Made by a program: the position numbers and the translations under genes
In this document: positions 1-8,330 of the stretch, in pieces
How the letters are laid out: each line of letters opens with the position of its first letter
Position numbering within the stretch: position 1 is the stretch's first letter
Notes under the pieces: generated by a model
The model's input: only the letters and a program-made list of their open reading frames with translations
Database searches by the model: none
Told to the model about the DNA's origin: nothing
Assembly (NCBI RefSeq): GCF_001591405.1
Contig: NZ_BCUV01000007.1
Span: 62,001-126,000, forward strand
DNA length: 64,000 nt
Reading direction: 5' to 3'
Origin: Janibacter terrae NBRC 107853
GTDB lineage: Bacteria > Actinomycetota > Actinomycetes > Actinomycetales > Dermatophilaceae

Positions 1-2
1 AG

Positions 3-1331
3 GTGACCGGTCGCCTCCGGGAGACCGACCCCGACTGGTCACCGCACCTCGACCCGACCGCCGTGCGCGCCGCGCGCACCGTGCAGGAGCGCGAAGGGAG
101 GGAACCCTCCCTCCGCGTCGCCCACCTGCTGAAGATCGCTCTGCCCCACCGGCAGTCGGGCTACTCAGTGCGCACCCGATACAACCTCGCCGCGCAGGTC
201 GCGTCCGGGGTCGAGCCGGTGGCGATCACCGCGCTCGACTTCCCCGGCGACGCCGGCACGCCCGCGACCGAGGAGGTCCACGGGATCCGGCACCGCCACC
301 TGCTGCGGGCCGACGTCCCGGGCGCGGAGACCGTCGACGCCCACCTCGAGGCCTACGCGGCACACCTGCTGCCGGTCGTCGCCGAGGAGGCCCCCGACCT
401 GCTGCACGTGCACTCCGGCTCGCGCGGCTACGACGCGGCCCTCGTCGGCGGGGCCGTCGCCGACGCGCTCGACATCCCCTGGGTCTACGAGGTGCGCGGG
501 TTCTTCGAGGCGATCTGGAGCCAGGACCTCGACCGGGCGGAGTCGGCCGAGACCTACCGTCGCCGGCGCGACACCGACACCCGCTGCATGGCAGCGGCCG
601 ACGCGGTCATCACGCTCAGCGAGTCGATGCGCTCGGACATCATCGCCCGCGGGATCCCCGCCGTGCGGGTGCACGTCGTGCCCAACGGCGTCGACGCGAG
701 CGCCTTCGCCCCCCGGCCGCGCCGTGACGACCTCGTCGAGCAGTACGGCCTCGTCGGGCGGTTCGTCTTCGGCTACGTCTCCAACCTCGACCACTACCGC
801 GAGGGCCAGGAGCTGCTCGTCGACGCCGCCGTCGCGCTGCGCGGGCGGGGCGTCGACGCGGTCGCGCTCATCGTCGGCGACGGCACCCGCCGGGCCGAGA
901 TCGAGGCGCACGCCGCGGCGGTCGGCGCGGGCGACGCGGTCGTCTTCACCGGCCGCGTCCCCCACGAGGAGGTCCTCGACCACTACGCCCTCGTCGACGT
1001 CTTCGTCGTCCCCCGCGTGGACGAGCGGGCGGCGCGGCTGGTCACGCCGCTCAAGCCCTTCGAGGCCATGGCCGCCGGCCTGCCGGTGCTCGTGTCCGAC
1101 CTGCCGGCCCTGACCGAGATCACCGGTGACGGCGAGCGCGGCGAGTCCTTCGCCGTCGGGGACGCCGAGGCGCTCACCGAGGCCCTCGTGCGCCTGGCCG
1201 GGGACCCGGCGCGCCGGGCCGAGCTGGCCGCGGCCGGGCGGGCCTGGGTCGAGACCGAGCGCTCCTGGGAGGCCAACGGCGTTCGCTACCGCGAGATCTA
1301 CGAGCAGGTGCTCGGCTCCCACCGGGGCTGA
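3..1331 (+). CDS. GT4-family glycosyltransferase (possibly 5'-truncated by window edge)
   Basis: A retaining, GT-B-fold glycosyltransferase that probably moves a sugar from a nucleotide donor to a cell-surface glycan in the cytosol. The N-terminal acceptor half runs to about residue 220. It is followed by a VPNGVD motif near residue 228 and the GT4 donor-site signature KPFEAMAAGLPVLVSD at about 350-366, including the E-x7-E type glutamate. The reading frame is open from the window edge. A GTG at position 3 would serve as a start, but the protein may continue upstream, and the first 38 residues look unstructured. It converges on two further glycosyltransferase genes across a large hairpin, so the three probably belong to one surface-polysaccharide locus. 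Acceptor and donor sugars cannot be read from sequence. Confidence 0.8.
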   Translation: MTGRLRETDPDWSPHLDPTAVRAARTVQEREGREPSLRVAHLLKIALPHRQSGYSVRTRYNLAAQVASGVEPVAITALDFPGDAGTPATEEVHGIRHRHLLRADVPGAETVDAHLEAYAAHLLPVVAEEAPDLLHVHSGSRGYDAALVGGAVADALDIPWVYEVRGFFEAIWSQDLDRAESAETYRRRRDTDTRCMAAADAVITLSESMRSDIIARGIPAVRVHVVPNGVDASAFAPRPRRDDLVEQYGLVGRFVFGYVSNLDHYREGQELLVDAAVALRGRGVDAVALIVGDGTRRAEIEAHAAAVGAGDAVVFTGRVPHEEVLDHYALVDVFVVPRVDERAARLVTPLKPFEAMAAGLPVLVSDLPALTEITGDGERGESFAVGDAEALTEALVRLAGDPARRAELAAAGRAWVETERSWEANGVRYREIYEQVLGSHRG

Positions 1332-1406
1332 GCCCGCCGAGACTCGGGCGATGGCGCCTATCGAGCCCCTGTTGGAGCCATCACCCGAGTGTCGCGGGCG
1401 GGCTCA
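1329..1406. terminator. Nested palindrome between convergent glycosyltransferase genes
   Basis: The outer arms TGAGCCCGCC (1329-1338) and GGCGGGCTCA (1397-1406) contain the stop codons of both flanking genes. The inner arms ACTCGGGCGATGGC (1342-1355) and GCCATCACCCGAGT (1377-1390) pair with one mismatch. This can form a two-tier cruciform and probably terminates transcription from both sides. There is no clear U-tract. Confidence 0.65.
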
Positions 1407-3107
1407 GACGTCGACGTGCTCGCGCGGGTCGCCGTAGAAGACGACCGTGCTCGACTTGTTCATGAAGGACGCGTCCTCGACCGTCCACGTGTGCGCGTGC
1501 CGATCGGTGCCGCGAATGCTGACATAGCCGAAGCGGTCCGAGGAGTAGGTCCGCACGCCGGCGGCCTGTGCCCGGTCGAGCAGGTCGGTGTCGACCGCCC
1601 GTGGCAGGTCCGAGAAGCGCAGGTCGCGGGCCACGTCGCCGCGCATGAGGATCGACCCGCCCTGGACCAGCCGCTCGAAGCGGTGCTCGCTCGCCGGGAA
1701 CCGCAGGATCACCGCACCCGTGCTGCGCAGCCACGTGTAGTGCGCCCACTTGCCCGCGATCCCCGCGCCGGAGTACTCGAGCGCGTCGACGAGGTCGACC
1801 AGGTAGTGCCGGCCGTAGAAGTTGTCGTCGTCGATCTTGGCGACGTGGGCACCGTCGGAGGCGTCGATGCCGAGGTTGAGGCAGGCGCCGAGGGTGAGCG
1901 AGGCATCCGCGGCCACGACCGTCATCTCGTCGATCCCCTTGTCGCGGAAGCGTGCGCGCACCTCTGCCTCGTCGACGTCGAGCCCGTGCAGGACGAGGAC
2001 GACCTGGACCTCGCCGGAGTGCAGGAGCGACTGGCGGGCCATGTTGTCGGCGACGGTGCCGAGCTCGTGGGCGCGGTTGGTCGAGATCACGGCGCTCACG
2101 CTGCGGTCGAAGGGGGTCCCCCGCACCCCGCGCAGGGGGCGAGGCCGCTCGAGCAGGGCCTCCAGGTCGGCAGCGCGGTGGACGAAGCCGTGCGCGGCCC
2201 GCACCTCGCGACCGGCCCGCAGGCCGGCCCGGTCGACGAGCTCGTCCTGCCACAGGTGGGCGCGGGCGTGCAGGGCCAGCTGGGTGTCGTCCTCGACGCG
2301 GGCGGTCTCGGCCGCCACGGCGTCCGGCAACCGGTCGAGCACCGCGGGGGTCGCGATGGGGGCGGTGCCCGCGGCTGCGGCCTCGAGCACCTGCCACGGC
2401 GTCGCGGGACGGTCGGCGACGAAGGCCGCCGCCCGGTACCGGCCGAGCACCGGACGGTCCCCGGGGATGTCGGTGGCGGCGTCGTCCCCGCCGAGCAGGT
2501 CGAGCCGCTGCGGCTGCACCGGGGCCAGCCGCCCCCGGTCGTAGCCGGCGTCGCCGACCAGCGCGACGACCTGCTCGCGACGTCGGGTCGCGCCGACGGC
2601 TGCCGGCGAGTGGATGCGCGTGGCGGCGGCGGGCGGCAGGAGGTGGACCTCGCGACCGAGCCGGGCCGCCCAGTCCGGGAGGCTCCCTTCGTCGTCCACG
2701 CAGACGTGCACGGGGACGGTGGCACCGGCGACGAGCCGCTCGACCGCGTCGGCCGCGACCCGCGCGCTCCCGGTGACCCACACGAGCACCGGGACGGTGG
2801 CCGCGAGGACGGCGGCGCGCTGCCCGGCGAAGGGGGCCTCGAGGGTCACCGCCGACCGCGCGTCCACCTCGACGAGCACGGCGTCGGGGTCGACGGCGGT
2901 GAGGGTCCACTCGTCCGCGAGGCCCGCACGCACCCGCTCGGAGGCGTGCACGTCGACGCGCAGGGTGGCCCGGCTCGGTGCCGTCCCGGCAGCAGGGGCG
3001 TTGACCCGGGACAGGCGCCGGACCGCCTCGCGACGGGCCCGCGGCCCGGCCGTGGCGTCCCGGACGGCGGCGCGCACAGCCTTGGCGGAGCCGCCGAGCG
3101 CGCTCAT
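1404..3107 (-). CDS. GT2-like (GT-A fold) glycosyltransferase
   Basis: A 567-residue protein whose C-terminal third looks like a nucleotide-sugar-dependent GT-A glycosyltransferase: an SVSAVISTNRAHE-type first strand, then the acidic KIDDDNFYG motif that would hold the metal and donor diphosphate, then an acceptor region ending at FYGDPREHVDV. The N-terminal 330 residues have no obvious family and may be a second, degenerate glycosyltransferase-like domain. The ATG at 3107 was chosen because it overlaps the stop of the upstream glycosyltransferase (ATGA), indicating translational coupling. The longer open frame upstream is arginine/proline-rich shadow sequence. Probable role: surface glycan or teichoic-acid-type polymer synthesis, inferred from the neighbours. 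Confidence 0.75.
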   Translation of the reverse strand: MSALGGSAKAVRAAVRDATAGPRARREAVRRLSRVNAPAAGTAPSRATLRVDVHASERVRAGLADEWTLTAVDPDAVLVEVDARSAVTLEAPFAGQRAAVLAATVPVLVWVTGSARVAADAVERLVAGATVPVHVCVDDEGSLPDWAARLGREVHLLPPAAATRIHSPAAVGATRRREQVVALVGDAGYDRGRLAPVQPQRLDLLGGDDAATDIPGDRPVLGRYRAAAFVADRPATPWQVLEAAAAGTAPIATPAVLDRLPDAVAAETARVEDDTQLALHARAHLWQDELVDRAGLRAGREVRAAHGFVHRAADLEALLERPRPLRGVRGTPFDRSVSAVISTNRAHELGTVADNMARQSLLHSGEVQVVLVLHGLDVDEAEVRARFRDKGIDEMTVVAADASLTLGACLNLGIDASDGAHVAKIDDDNFYGRHYLVDLVDALEYSGAGIAGKWAHYTWLRSTGAVILRFPASEHRFERLVQGGSILMRGDVARDLRFSDLPRAVDTDLLDRAQAAGVRTYSSDRFGYVSIRGTDRHAHTWTVEDASFMNKSSTVVFYGDPREHVDV

Positions 3108-5188
3108 CGCCGCTCCCGCAGCAGGTGGTGCACCCGGGCCTCGCCCGCGTGCTCGGGCAGCCACGTCGCCGCGCCCTCCGGCACACCCCACGTCGCGAGC
3201 TCGGTCTCGACGGCCACCCGGGTCCACGCCGGGTCCACGCGGTGCGTCCGCGTGCCGACGGGCTCGGTGACGACCACGTCACCGGTCACGACGTCGGGCG
3301 CCGGGCGCCCCACGGACAGCGACTCGGCGCGGCGCACCCAGGTCACCGCCGCCTCGACGCGCTCCTCGGGGTGCACCTGCAGCACGTCGTCGCACGTGTC
3401 GAGCAGCCGGCGGACCGGGGCGAGCAGCGGCTTGCGGTACAGGCGCAGGCGCGCCGGGTTCTCGCGGTGCAGCAGGGCGATCCGCACGTCGAGCTCGCGC
3501 AGGCGCTCGATCGCGCCCACGAGGTCGCCGGCGTCGGCCATCGGGTCCGCCGCGTCGTCGACGACGAGGACGTCGAAGGGGGCGTGGGGCCTCGTCGACA
3601 CCCACACGTGGGGCGCCGCGAAGGGACGCCCCTCGGCGCGCTCCCGCGCCGGGTCGGACTCGCCGTGCCGGGTCGCCCAGTCGAGGTCGGTGAGGGGCCT
3701 GCCGCGCTCGCGCTCCACCGCGAGGCGGCGGTGCCAGACCTTGTAGGCCGAGCGGTAGGCCATGCGTGCGCCGACCCCCCACCCGACGCCGAAGTCGCTG
3801 CGGGACAAGGACCCTGCACGCAGCCTGGTCAGCTGCAGCGGGGGCTCGACGAGGAGCGGCTCGATACCGGTCACGGCGGCGATGCGCGCGTCGTACTCGC
3901 TGTCGGCGCTCTTGCGCACGTCGTCGAAGGAGCCGACCCGGTCGATCGTCGCACGCGGCAGGACGAGCCCCGAGGCGTTGAGCCGCGTCGACGGGTAGCC
4001 GAGCCACACGAGCGTCAGGTCGTCGCTCGGCCGGATGGTCATGCCGTGCGTCGCGGGCAGGTCCGGGTCGGCGAGCAGCGGCGTCACCTGGCGCTCGATG
4101 CGCTCGGGGTGGCTCCAGTCGTCGGCGTCGAGGAAGGCGAGGTACTCCCCCTTCGCCTCCCGGATGCCGAGGTTGCGGGCACGGTAGGCGCCACCGTTGC
4201 GCTCGCGGGTGATGATGCGCGACGTCGGGTGCAGGCCGGCGATGCGGGCGATCTCGGCCGTGTGCTCGGGGCCGGAGGCGTCGTCGACGACGACGACGTC
4301 GAGGTGCGGCCAGGTCTGGTCGCGCAGGGCGCGGATCGCGGTCGCGAGCCACGGGCCCGGCCGGTGCGCCGTGACGATGACGCTGACGGTCGGCAGCTCG
4401 TCCTCGGTGACCGTGCGGCCCACCGCTGCCGAGACCCGCTGTGCGACACCGGCCCTCAGCGTCGCGAGCTCGTCCGGGTCGGCCCCGACACGGTCGTAGG
4501 CAGGAGCGCCGCCGGGGAACTGCGCGGCCGTCTCCTCGCCGATGACCGCAGCGAGCTCGGCCTGGCCCAGCAGGCGCGGCACGAGCGCACCGGCGTCCCG
4601 CCAGCGGCGGGTGAGCAGGCGCCACCACGCGGCCTCGTCGCCGGTGATCGACGGGTGCGCGAGGTCGGTCTCGAGGTCCAGCCGCTCGTCCTCGGAGAGC
4701 TGGGTGAGCAGCGGCAGGTGGGCGCGCAGCACGTCGGCCCCCTCACCGGCAGCGGTCTGGCGCAGCAGGAGGGTGTGAGCGTGCAGGAGCGCCTGGCGGG
4801 TCGTGAGACTCGCAGCGTGCCCCTGCTCGATCAGCTCGCGGAGGATCGCCGAGCCCTCCCGCACGAGCTCCTCGTCCCCGCTCGTCGTCAGCAGCTCCGC
4901 GTAGCCCGCCCGCCAGGTCGGCGCGCCGGTGCGCTCCGCGAGGGTCCGCGCGACCTCGCGCAGCAGGGTCGAGCGGGTGCGCAGCCCGGTGGCGACGAGG
5001 TCGTCGACGCCGATCTGCTCGGCGCCGCGGGCGTAGCCGGCGACGAGCGGGTCGAGCCCGCGCAGCGGGGTCGGTCGGACGCGGGCGCGAAGGGGGTCGA
5101 TCACCCGTCGGCGGGCGGCGGGGTCCCCGGTGAGGACGGCGCGGAGGCCACCGACGGCGAGGCTACGGGCGCGTTGCAGGGTGGGCAC
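3104..5188 (-). CDS. GT2-family glycosyltransferase
   Basis: A 694-residue protein with a canonical GT2 domain in the middle. PTVSVIVTAHRPG (about 272-284) starts the nucleotide-binding strand. DVVVVDDASG and RERNGGAYRARNLGI follow, and FLDADDW (about 352) is the DxD-type metal/donor site. The N-terminal 260 residues are alpha-helical and may be a tetratricopeptide-like or scaffold region. The C-terminal 200 residues resemble a second Rossmann-like module (FDVLVVDDAADP). The start is GTG at 5188. The 3' end overlaps the next glycosyltransferase by 4 bases, so the two are co-translated. A bifunctional chain-extending enzyme is possible but unproven. The upstream ParA gene lies only 7 bases away in the same orientation. 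Confidence 0.82.
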   Translation of the reverse strand: MPTLQRARSLAVGGLRAVLTGDPAARRRVIDPLRARVRPTPLRGLDPLVAGYARGAEQIGVDDLVATGLRTRSTLLREVARTLAERTGAPTWRAGYAELLTTSGDEELVREGSAILRELIEQGHAASLTTRQALLHAHTLLLRQTAAGEGADVLRAHLPLLTQLSEDERLDLETDLAHPSITGDEAAWWRLLTRRWRDAGALVPRLLGQAELAAVIGEETAAQFPGGAPAYDRVGADPDELATLRAGVAQRVSAAVGRTVTEDELPTVSVIVTAHRPGPWLATAIRALRDQTWPHLDVVVVDDASGPEHTAEIARIAGLHPTSRIITRERNGGAYRARNLGIREAKGEYLAFLDADDWSHPERIERQVTPLLADPDLPATHGMTIRPSDDLTLVWLGYPSTRLNASGLVLPRATIDRVGSFDDVRKSADSEYDARIAAVTGIEPLLVEPPLQLTRLRAGSLSRSDFGVGWGVGARMAYRSAYKVWHRRLAVERERGRPLTDLDWATRHGESDPARERAEGRPFAAPHVWVSTRPHAPFDVLVVDDAADPMADAGDLVGAIERLRELDVRIALLHRENPARLRLYRKPLLAPVRRLLDTCDDVLQVHPEERVEAAVTWVRRAESLSVGRPAPDVVTGDVVVTEPVGTRTHRVDPAWTRVAVETELATWGVPEGAATWLPEHAGEARVHHLLRERR

Positions 5189-5195
5189 GGGCGGC

Positions 5196-5969
5196 TCAGA
5201 TCGCGGCGAGGATCGCTTCGGTGACCTCGCGGTAGGCGGCGGCGCCCTTGCTGCTGCGCGCGGTGTCGAGGATGGACCGACCGGCGGCGGGGGCTTCGGC
5301 GAAACGGACGGTGCGCGGGATCGGCGGCGACAGGACCGGCAGCTTGTACCGCGTCCCGAGGTCGTCGAGGACCTCGCGGGCGTGGTTGGAGCGTCCGTCG
5401 TACATCGTCGGCAGGATCCCGATGGTCTTGAGCTTCTTGTTGAGCAGCTTCTTGACGTCCTTGACGGTGTCGAGCAGCTGGCCGACGCCGCGGTGGCTGA
5501 GCATCTCGGCCTGCATGGGGATGATCAGGCCGGTCGCGGCGGTCAGCGCCGAGAGGGTGAGGACACCCAGGCTCGGGCTGCAGTCGAGCAGGATGACGTC
5601 GTAGTCCCCGCGCACGTCCTCGAGCACGGACTGGAGGACGAACTCGCGCCCGGGGCGGGTCAGCAGCTGGGCCTCGGAGCCGGCGAGCTCGATCGTCGAG
5701 GGCAGCAGGTCGATGCCCTCCCCCGCCTCGAGGATCGCGTCGCCGATCTCGGCCTGGCCGAGGACGACCTCGTTGACGGACAGCTCCACGGCGTCCGGAT
5801 CGACCCCGAGGCTGAAGGTCAGGCTCGCCTGCGGGTCGAGGTCGACGAGCAGGACCCGCTGACCGAGCTCGGCCATCGCGGCACCGATGGACGCGACCGA
5901 CGTCGTCTTGGCGACGCCGCCCTTCTGGTTCGCGACAGCGATGATGGCTGCCTTCTTCGCCCGTGCCAC
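5196..5969 (-). CDS. ParA/MinD-type partition ATPase (orphan)
   Basis: A 257-residue P-loop ATPase of the ParA/Soj class. It has the deviant Walker A motif NQKGGVAKT at about residues 14-22, LLVDLDPQASLTFSLG (Walker A') and VILLDCSPSLG (Walker B). Such ATPases dimerise on DNA with ATP and position cargo. The start is GTG at 5969, preceded by a GAAAGG Shine-Dalgarno 8 bases away. No ParB or centromere-like repeat is adjacent, so this is probably an orphan ParA-like protein rather than the chromosomal Soj. The 7-base spacing to the downstream glycosyltransferase genes suggests co-transcription and possibly a role in positioning a cell-envelope machine, which is inference only. Confidence 0.85.
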   Translation of the reverse strand: MARAKKAAIIAVANQKGGVAKTTSVASIGAAMAELGQRVLLVDLDPQASLTFSLGVDPDAVELSVNEVVLGQAEIGDAILEAGEGIDLLPSTIELAGSEAQLLTRPGREFVLQSVLEDVRGDYDVILLDCSPSLGVLTLSALTAATGLIIPMQAEMLSHRGVGQLLDTVKDVKKLLNKKLKTIGILPTMYDGRSNHAREVLDDLGTRYKLPVLSPPIPRTVRFAEAPAAGRSILDTARSSKGAAAYREVTEAILAAI

Positions 5970-6057
5970 GTGTGACGCCTTTCGATGGGAGTCGATGCCG
6001 CGCTCATCCTCTCACCCGGGCTCCGCCGCGGCGCCACCGCGACGCGCCCCTGGGGCC

Positions 6058-7371
6058 TCAGACGGCCTGCACCGAGCCGATCCGTCCCTCCCGGAAGGCC
6101 TCGACGAAGAGGGCGTGGTCGGAGCGCACCCGCGCCGCGTAGTCGATGCCGAAGTCCACGAGGTCCCGGACCAGATCCTCCTCGCGGCCCTCGATGACCC
6201 GGGCGATCGCCTCCTCCGTCTGGAAGTCGACGACGGTGTGGTCACTGTCGGCGTCCGAGACGCAGTGGATCTTGGCCGTGGCCCGGCCGAGGTCGGCGAC
6301 GACCATCGCGATGTCGTCGGGCTCGTGCAGGTCGGACCAGGACAGGTCGAGCTCGTAGGGCGAGACCTCGTCGACGACGTAGCCCACACCCCGCACGCTC
6401 GTGAACCCCAGGAGCGGGTCGGCGTGGACCTGCAGCGCCCGCTGGCTGACCACGGTGCGTTCACCCTCGTGGGCGAAGAGGTCACGCATGCGCGGCTCGT
6501 CGACCACGTCGGCCAGCGCCGGGTGGTTGGCCTGCTTCATCGACAGGACGATGTCGTTCTCGTGGGCCTCGTTGAACCCCTCGATCAGCACGCTGTAGGC
6601 GGGCAGACCCGCGCTGCCGATGCCGAACCCGGAGCGGCCCACGACGTCCTTGACGGCGTAGAAGTTCTCCCGCTCCATTCTCTTGGCCTCGGGGATGGTG
6701 CCGAGGTAGCCCGCGAAGGCCTCGAGGACCAGCTCGCGCTCGTCCTCCTCGAGGCGGCGCACGCCGGGCCCGTCGAGGAACCGCCGGCCGGCGTCGTGCA
6801 CCTCGGTCATCGAGTCGAGCATCCCGACGCGGCTGCTGCGGCGGGCCAGCTGCAGGGTGGCGTGGATCGCGCCCTGCGTGTTGCCCAGCCGCAGGGCGAA
6901 CTCGGAGTCGTCGCTCTTGCCGACGAACTGGTGGACGCGCTCGATGTAGCTGGTCAGGTAGGTGGTGGCCAGGTCACGCACCGCCTGCTCGGGCAGCGCC
7001 TTGCGCCACCCCATGACGGCCAGCCCGGCGACGAAGCGGCGCAGGTCCCAGGTGAAGGGGCCGATGTAGGCCTCGTCGAAGTCGTTGACGTCGAAGACCA
7101 GCTCGCCGTGCGAGTTGATGTACGTCCCGAAGTTCTCGACGTGCAGGTCACCGTGGATCCACACCCGTCCGGTCCGCTCGTCGGCCCAGGGCTCCTCCGT
7201 GCCGGCGAGGTCGCGGTGGAAGAGGCAGGCGGTCCCCCGGTAGAAGGCGAAGGGGTGGTCGGCCATCTTGCGGAACTTCACCCGGAACGCGGCGGGAGAG
7301 GCCTCCATGAGGTCGGCGAAGGCCGCCTCGAGGGTGTCGATGACGAGCTGCTGACGCTGCTGATCGGTCAT
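6058..7371 (-). CDS. DUF2252 family protein (kinase-fold)
   Basis: A 437-residue DUF2252 protein, a family with an aminoglycoside-phosphotransferase-like fold and unknown substrate. Visible motifs are the N-terminal FRVKFRKMADHPFAFYRG, the catalytic-loop-like IHGDLHVENFG (about 78-88) and DVNDFDEAYIGPF (about 98-110), which supplies the metal-binding aspartates. The start ATG at 7371 has no Shine-Dalgarno, but a TAGCGT hexamer lies 6 bases upstream, as in other leaderless genes here. Phosphotransferase activity is a fold-based inference. Nothing nearby identifies the substrate. Confidence 0.85.
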   Translation of the reverse strand: MTDQQRQQLVIDTLEAAFADLMEASPAAFRVKFRKMADHPFAFYRGTACLFHRDLAGTEEPWADERTGRVWIHGDLHVENFGTYINSHGELVFDVNDFDEAYIGPFTWDLRRFVAGLAVMGWRKALPEQAVRDLATTYLTSYIERVHQFVGKSDDSEFALRLGNTQGAIHATLQLARRSSRVGMLDSMTEVHDAGRRFLDGPGVRRLEEDERELVLEAFAGYLGTIPEAKRMERENFYAVKDVVGRSGFGIGSAGLPAYSVLIEGFNEAHENDIVLSMKQANHPALADVVDEPRMRDLFAHEGERTVVSQRALQVHADPLLGFTSVRGVGYVVDEVSPYELDLSWSDLHEPDDIAMVVADLGRATAKIHCVSDADSDHTVVDFQTEEAIARVIEGREEDLVRDLVDFGIDYAARVRSDHALFVEAFREGRIGSVQAV

Positions 7372-7377
7372 GCCGCG

Positions 7378-7383
7378 ACGCTA
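7378..7383 (-). promoter_or_regulatory. Leaderless-type -10 hexamer for the DUF2252 gene
   Basis: TAGCGT on the minus strand, 6 bases before the ATG at 7371, with no Shine-Dalgarno in between. Spacing and sequence match the other TAGNNT start-proximal elements in this window. Confidence 0.5.
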
Positions 7384-7409
7384 TGCCCTCCTGCTGGGGA
7401 TCTGCTGCC

Positions 7410-8255
7410 TCAGGCGAGGACGGGGACGGTGCCGGAGGACGCCGCCACGATGCGCTCGAGGGACTCGGGCGCGGTGGTGTTCTCCCCCAGGCGGTTGTCC
7501 TTGCCGTCACCGTGGAAGTCGCTGCTCCCCGTGACGACGAGCTCGTGGCGCCGGGCGAGCTCGTGCGCGAGCGCGCGACCGGCGTCGTCGTGGTCGCGGT
7601 GGTCGGCCTCGATGCCCACGAGCCCGGCCGCGGCGAGCCCGGCGACGTCGTCGGCGTCGAGCGAGCGCTGCCGCTTGGTGGCGAAGGGGTGCGCCACCAC
7701 GGGCACCCCACCGGCGGCCAGGACCAGCCGCACGGCCTCGGCGGTCTCGACGGCGTAGTGCGGCTCGTAGTAGACCGAGCCGTTGTGCAGCCAACGGGTG
7801 AAGACCTCGTTGCGGTCGGCCGCGACCCCGTTGGCGACGAGCGCGTCGGCCAGGTGCGGTCGCCCGAGCGCCGCGCCCGGCTCGACCTGCTCGAGGACGT
7901 CCTCCCAGGTGACGCCGAAGCCGTCGTCGGCCATGTGCTCGACGATCCGCCGCAGCCGCGGCACGCGGTCCTCGCGCATCCGGCGCATCTCCTCGGACAA
8001 GGGCTCGTCGGCCGGGTCGAAGAGGTACGCGAGCAGGTGCACGGACTTGCCCCGGTGCCGGGTCGAGAGCTCGGCCCCGCGCACCAGCGCGACCCCGCGG
8101 CGAGCGGCGGCTGCAGCCGCCTCGTCCCACCCGGCGGTGGTGTCGTGGTCGGTGATCGCGAGGGTCGTCAGACCCGCCTCTGCGGCCTGCGCGAGCAGGT
8201 CGGCGGGCGCGTCGGTGCCGTCGCTTTGGGAGGAGTGCGCGTGGAGGTCGATCAC
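7410..8255 (-). CDS. PHP-domain phosphoesterase
   Basis: A 281-residue PHP-family metal-dependent phosphoesterase. It starts with the metal-binding DLHAHSSQSDG (residues 3-13), then TLAITDHDT (about 33-41), then GVALVRGAELST, and ends with VTGSSDFHGDGKDNRLG, giving the His/Asp ligands of a trinuclear site. Characterised relatives include RNase AM and 3',5'-nucleoside bisphosphate phosphatase, so an RNA or nucleotide phosphate ester is the likely substrate. Start GTG at 8255; a TAGGCT hexamer sits 6 bases upstream and there is no Shine-Dalgarno. It is divergent from the GNAT-fusion gene. Confidence 0.85.
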   Translation of the reverse strand: MIDLHAHSSQSDGTDAPADLLAQAAEAGLTTLAITDHDTTAGWDEAAAAAARRGVALVRGAELSTRHRGKSVHLLAYLFDPADEPLSEEMRRMREDRVPRLRRIVEHMADDGFGVTWEDVLEQVEPGAALGRPHLADALVANGVAADRNEVFTRWLHNGSVYYEPHYAVETAEAVRLVLAAGGVPVVAHPFATKRQRSLDADDVAGLAAAGLVGIEADHRDHDDAGRALAHELARRHELVVTGSSDFHGDGKDNRLGENTTAPESLERIVAASSGTVPVLA

Positions 8256-8261
8256 GCCGTC

Positions 8262-8267
8262 AGCCTA
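8262..8267 (-). promoter_or_regulatory. Leaderless-type -10 hexamer for the PHP gene
   Basis: TAGGCT on the minus strand, 6 bases before the GTG start at 8255, without a Shine-Dalgarno. Confidence 0.5.
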
Positions 8268-8330
8268 TGCCCGGGCACCGACACCCGGTTCGGCTGCGGC
8301 GCCGGTCGTAGACTGCTCGCAGGAGGAGCC

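Noticed and set aside
1381-3746. Very long open frames on the opposite strand of the glycosyltransferase genes, and similar long frames throughout
   Set aside because: At this GC content stop codons are rare. The translations are Arg/Pro/Ala-rich or repetitive, lack domain motifs, and lie antisense to or inside genes with clear catalytic motifs.
5196-5969. ParA as marker of a plasmid or the chromosome origin
   Set aside because: There is no ParB, parS-like repeat, replication gene or origin-associated genes nearby. Its neighbours are glycosyltransferases and DUF2252.
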